Under the pieces are notes generated by a model, which was given only the letters and a program-made list of their open reading frames with translations, searched no databases and was not told the origin of the DNA. From the NCBI GenBank assembly GCA_028284385.1, contig JANQRT010000045.1, positions 1 to 64,000 of the forward strand: a DNA stretch of 64,000 bases, given 5' to 3'. Positions 63,686 through 64,000 of this stretch are shown here, piece after piece. The position numbers and the translations under genes are program-made. The DNA is from Opitutaceae bacterium (GTDB lineage: Bacteria > Verrucomicrobiota > Verrucomicrobiia > Opitutales > Opitutaceae). Numbering within the stretch: the first letter of the stretch is position 1; each line of letters begins with the position of its first letter.

Positions 63686-64000
63686 TCACGACGACTGATC
63701 TGAAACCTGAGCGACGGGTGCAGGAGGGGCCTTCGGAGCGGGAGCGGGCTTGTACAAGGCAACCAGGCATCCACCAACAGCCGCCAACACCACGCCAATC
63801 ATAAAGGGAATCGGGATACCGGAAAAACCGCCCCTAGGAGGATGCATACTCATGGAAACAAAGGCATTCACGATAGGCGCGCCCGCAAAGACAATCGACA
63901 TGACCGCGCTTGGCGTTCCCTTGGCCCCGAAAGCCATGATAATGAAAAAGGCTCCCAAGGCTCCGGCCAGTCCAGCCACAAAGGACCAGCTCCACCCCTT
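63686..64000 (-). CDS. DMT-superfamily membrane transporter, C-terminal part (truncated by window edge)
   Basis: 105 codons in frame to the right edge without an upstream stop, so the gene continues beyond the window. Visible helices: SFVAGLAGALGAFFIIMAFG, PSAVMSIVFAGAPIVNAF and PIPFMIGVVLAAVGGCLVAL, then a Pro/Ala-rich tail (KPAPAPKAPPAPVAQV). The helix spacing and the GA-rich first helix resemble the last part of EamA-like DMT transporters. The substrate is unknown. The internal GTG at 63979 is not taken as the start because the frame stays open and hydrophobic before it. Confidence 0.65.
   Translation of the reverse strand, partial: KGWSWSFVAGLAGALGAFFIIMAFGAKGTPSAVMSIVFAGAPIVNAFVSMSMHPPRGGFSGIPIPFMIGVVLAAVGGCLVALYKPAPAPKAPPAPVAQVSDQSS

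Overview
The window looks like a marine member of the Verrucomicrobiota, probably the Opitutales/Puniceicoccales group. This rests on gene content only: several type-I sulfatases, TonB receptors with an 'xLSPF/LSVF'-type TonB box, many secreted PQQ-like beta-propellers opening with WPQWRGP-type motifs, DUF1080 and Gfo/Idh/MocA proteins, a monomeric isocitrate dehydrogenase, and many intergenic palindromes of the 'gtagcgg' and 'accacggagg' types. I saw no rRNA, tRNA or CRISPR array and no transposase or integrase gene.

Layout. (a) 1-5997: a tetR-OMF-MFP-RND efflux operon on the minus strand, truncated by the left edge, with a perfect TetR-type palindrome upstream. (b) 6134-16596: a regulated locus with two sulfatases, a TonB receptor, a GPH-type symporter, a GntR/LacI hybrid regulator, a hydroxypyruvate-isomerase-like TIM barrel and a zinc-less MDR dehydrogenase. 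Three copies of one 19-bp palindrome (TGGYAA-N7-TTACCA) lie in its promoter regions, with a weaker fourth. (c) 16631-31560: metabolic genes, namely monomeric IDH, a MocA oxidoreductase, a sulfatase plus quinohemoprotein dehydrogenase pair, a methyltransferase, DUF1080/Kelch/HpcH aldolase, NupC plus DeoC, and a PQQ-like propeller. (d) 31445-36011: a 3.9-kb cassette of three secreted or anchored proteins, including a metzincin-like protease, bracketed by a 320-bp direct repeat. (e) 35965-50264: a TonB receptor, BlaI repressor and M56 peptidase on the minus strand. Divergent from them is a seven-gene tandem array of secreted beta-propellers, each with a coiled coil inserted after the first blade. 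A BlaI/MecI-like operator lies between the two groups and overlaps a TTGACA box. (f) 50314-58255: small accessory genes, an exported glutaredoxin-like protein, an eighth coiled-coil propeller, a plain propeller, and a BrnT-type toxin-antitoxin pair bracketed by a diverged copy of the 3' end of the neighbouring FtsX gene. (g) 58166-64000: an FtsX-like permease with its LolD-like ATPase, a PaaK-like ligase and the C-terminus of a DMT transporter.

Working picture. The sulfatase locus reads as uptake and catabolism of a sulfated sugar, with no glycoside hydrolase inside it. The BlaI/M56-linked propeller array is the strongest candidate for an undescribed system: a signal-dependent peptidase and repressor probably control both an outer-membrane receptor and a 10.5-kb operon of exported propeller-coiled-coil proteins that is diversifying by tandem duplication and gene conversion. 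A second theme is that both accessory cassettes lie between an intact gene end and a decayed copy of that same gene end.
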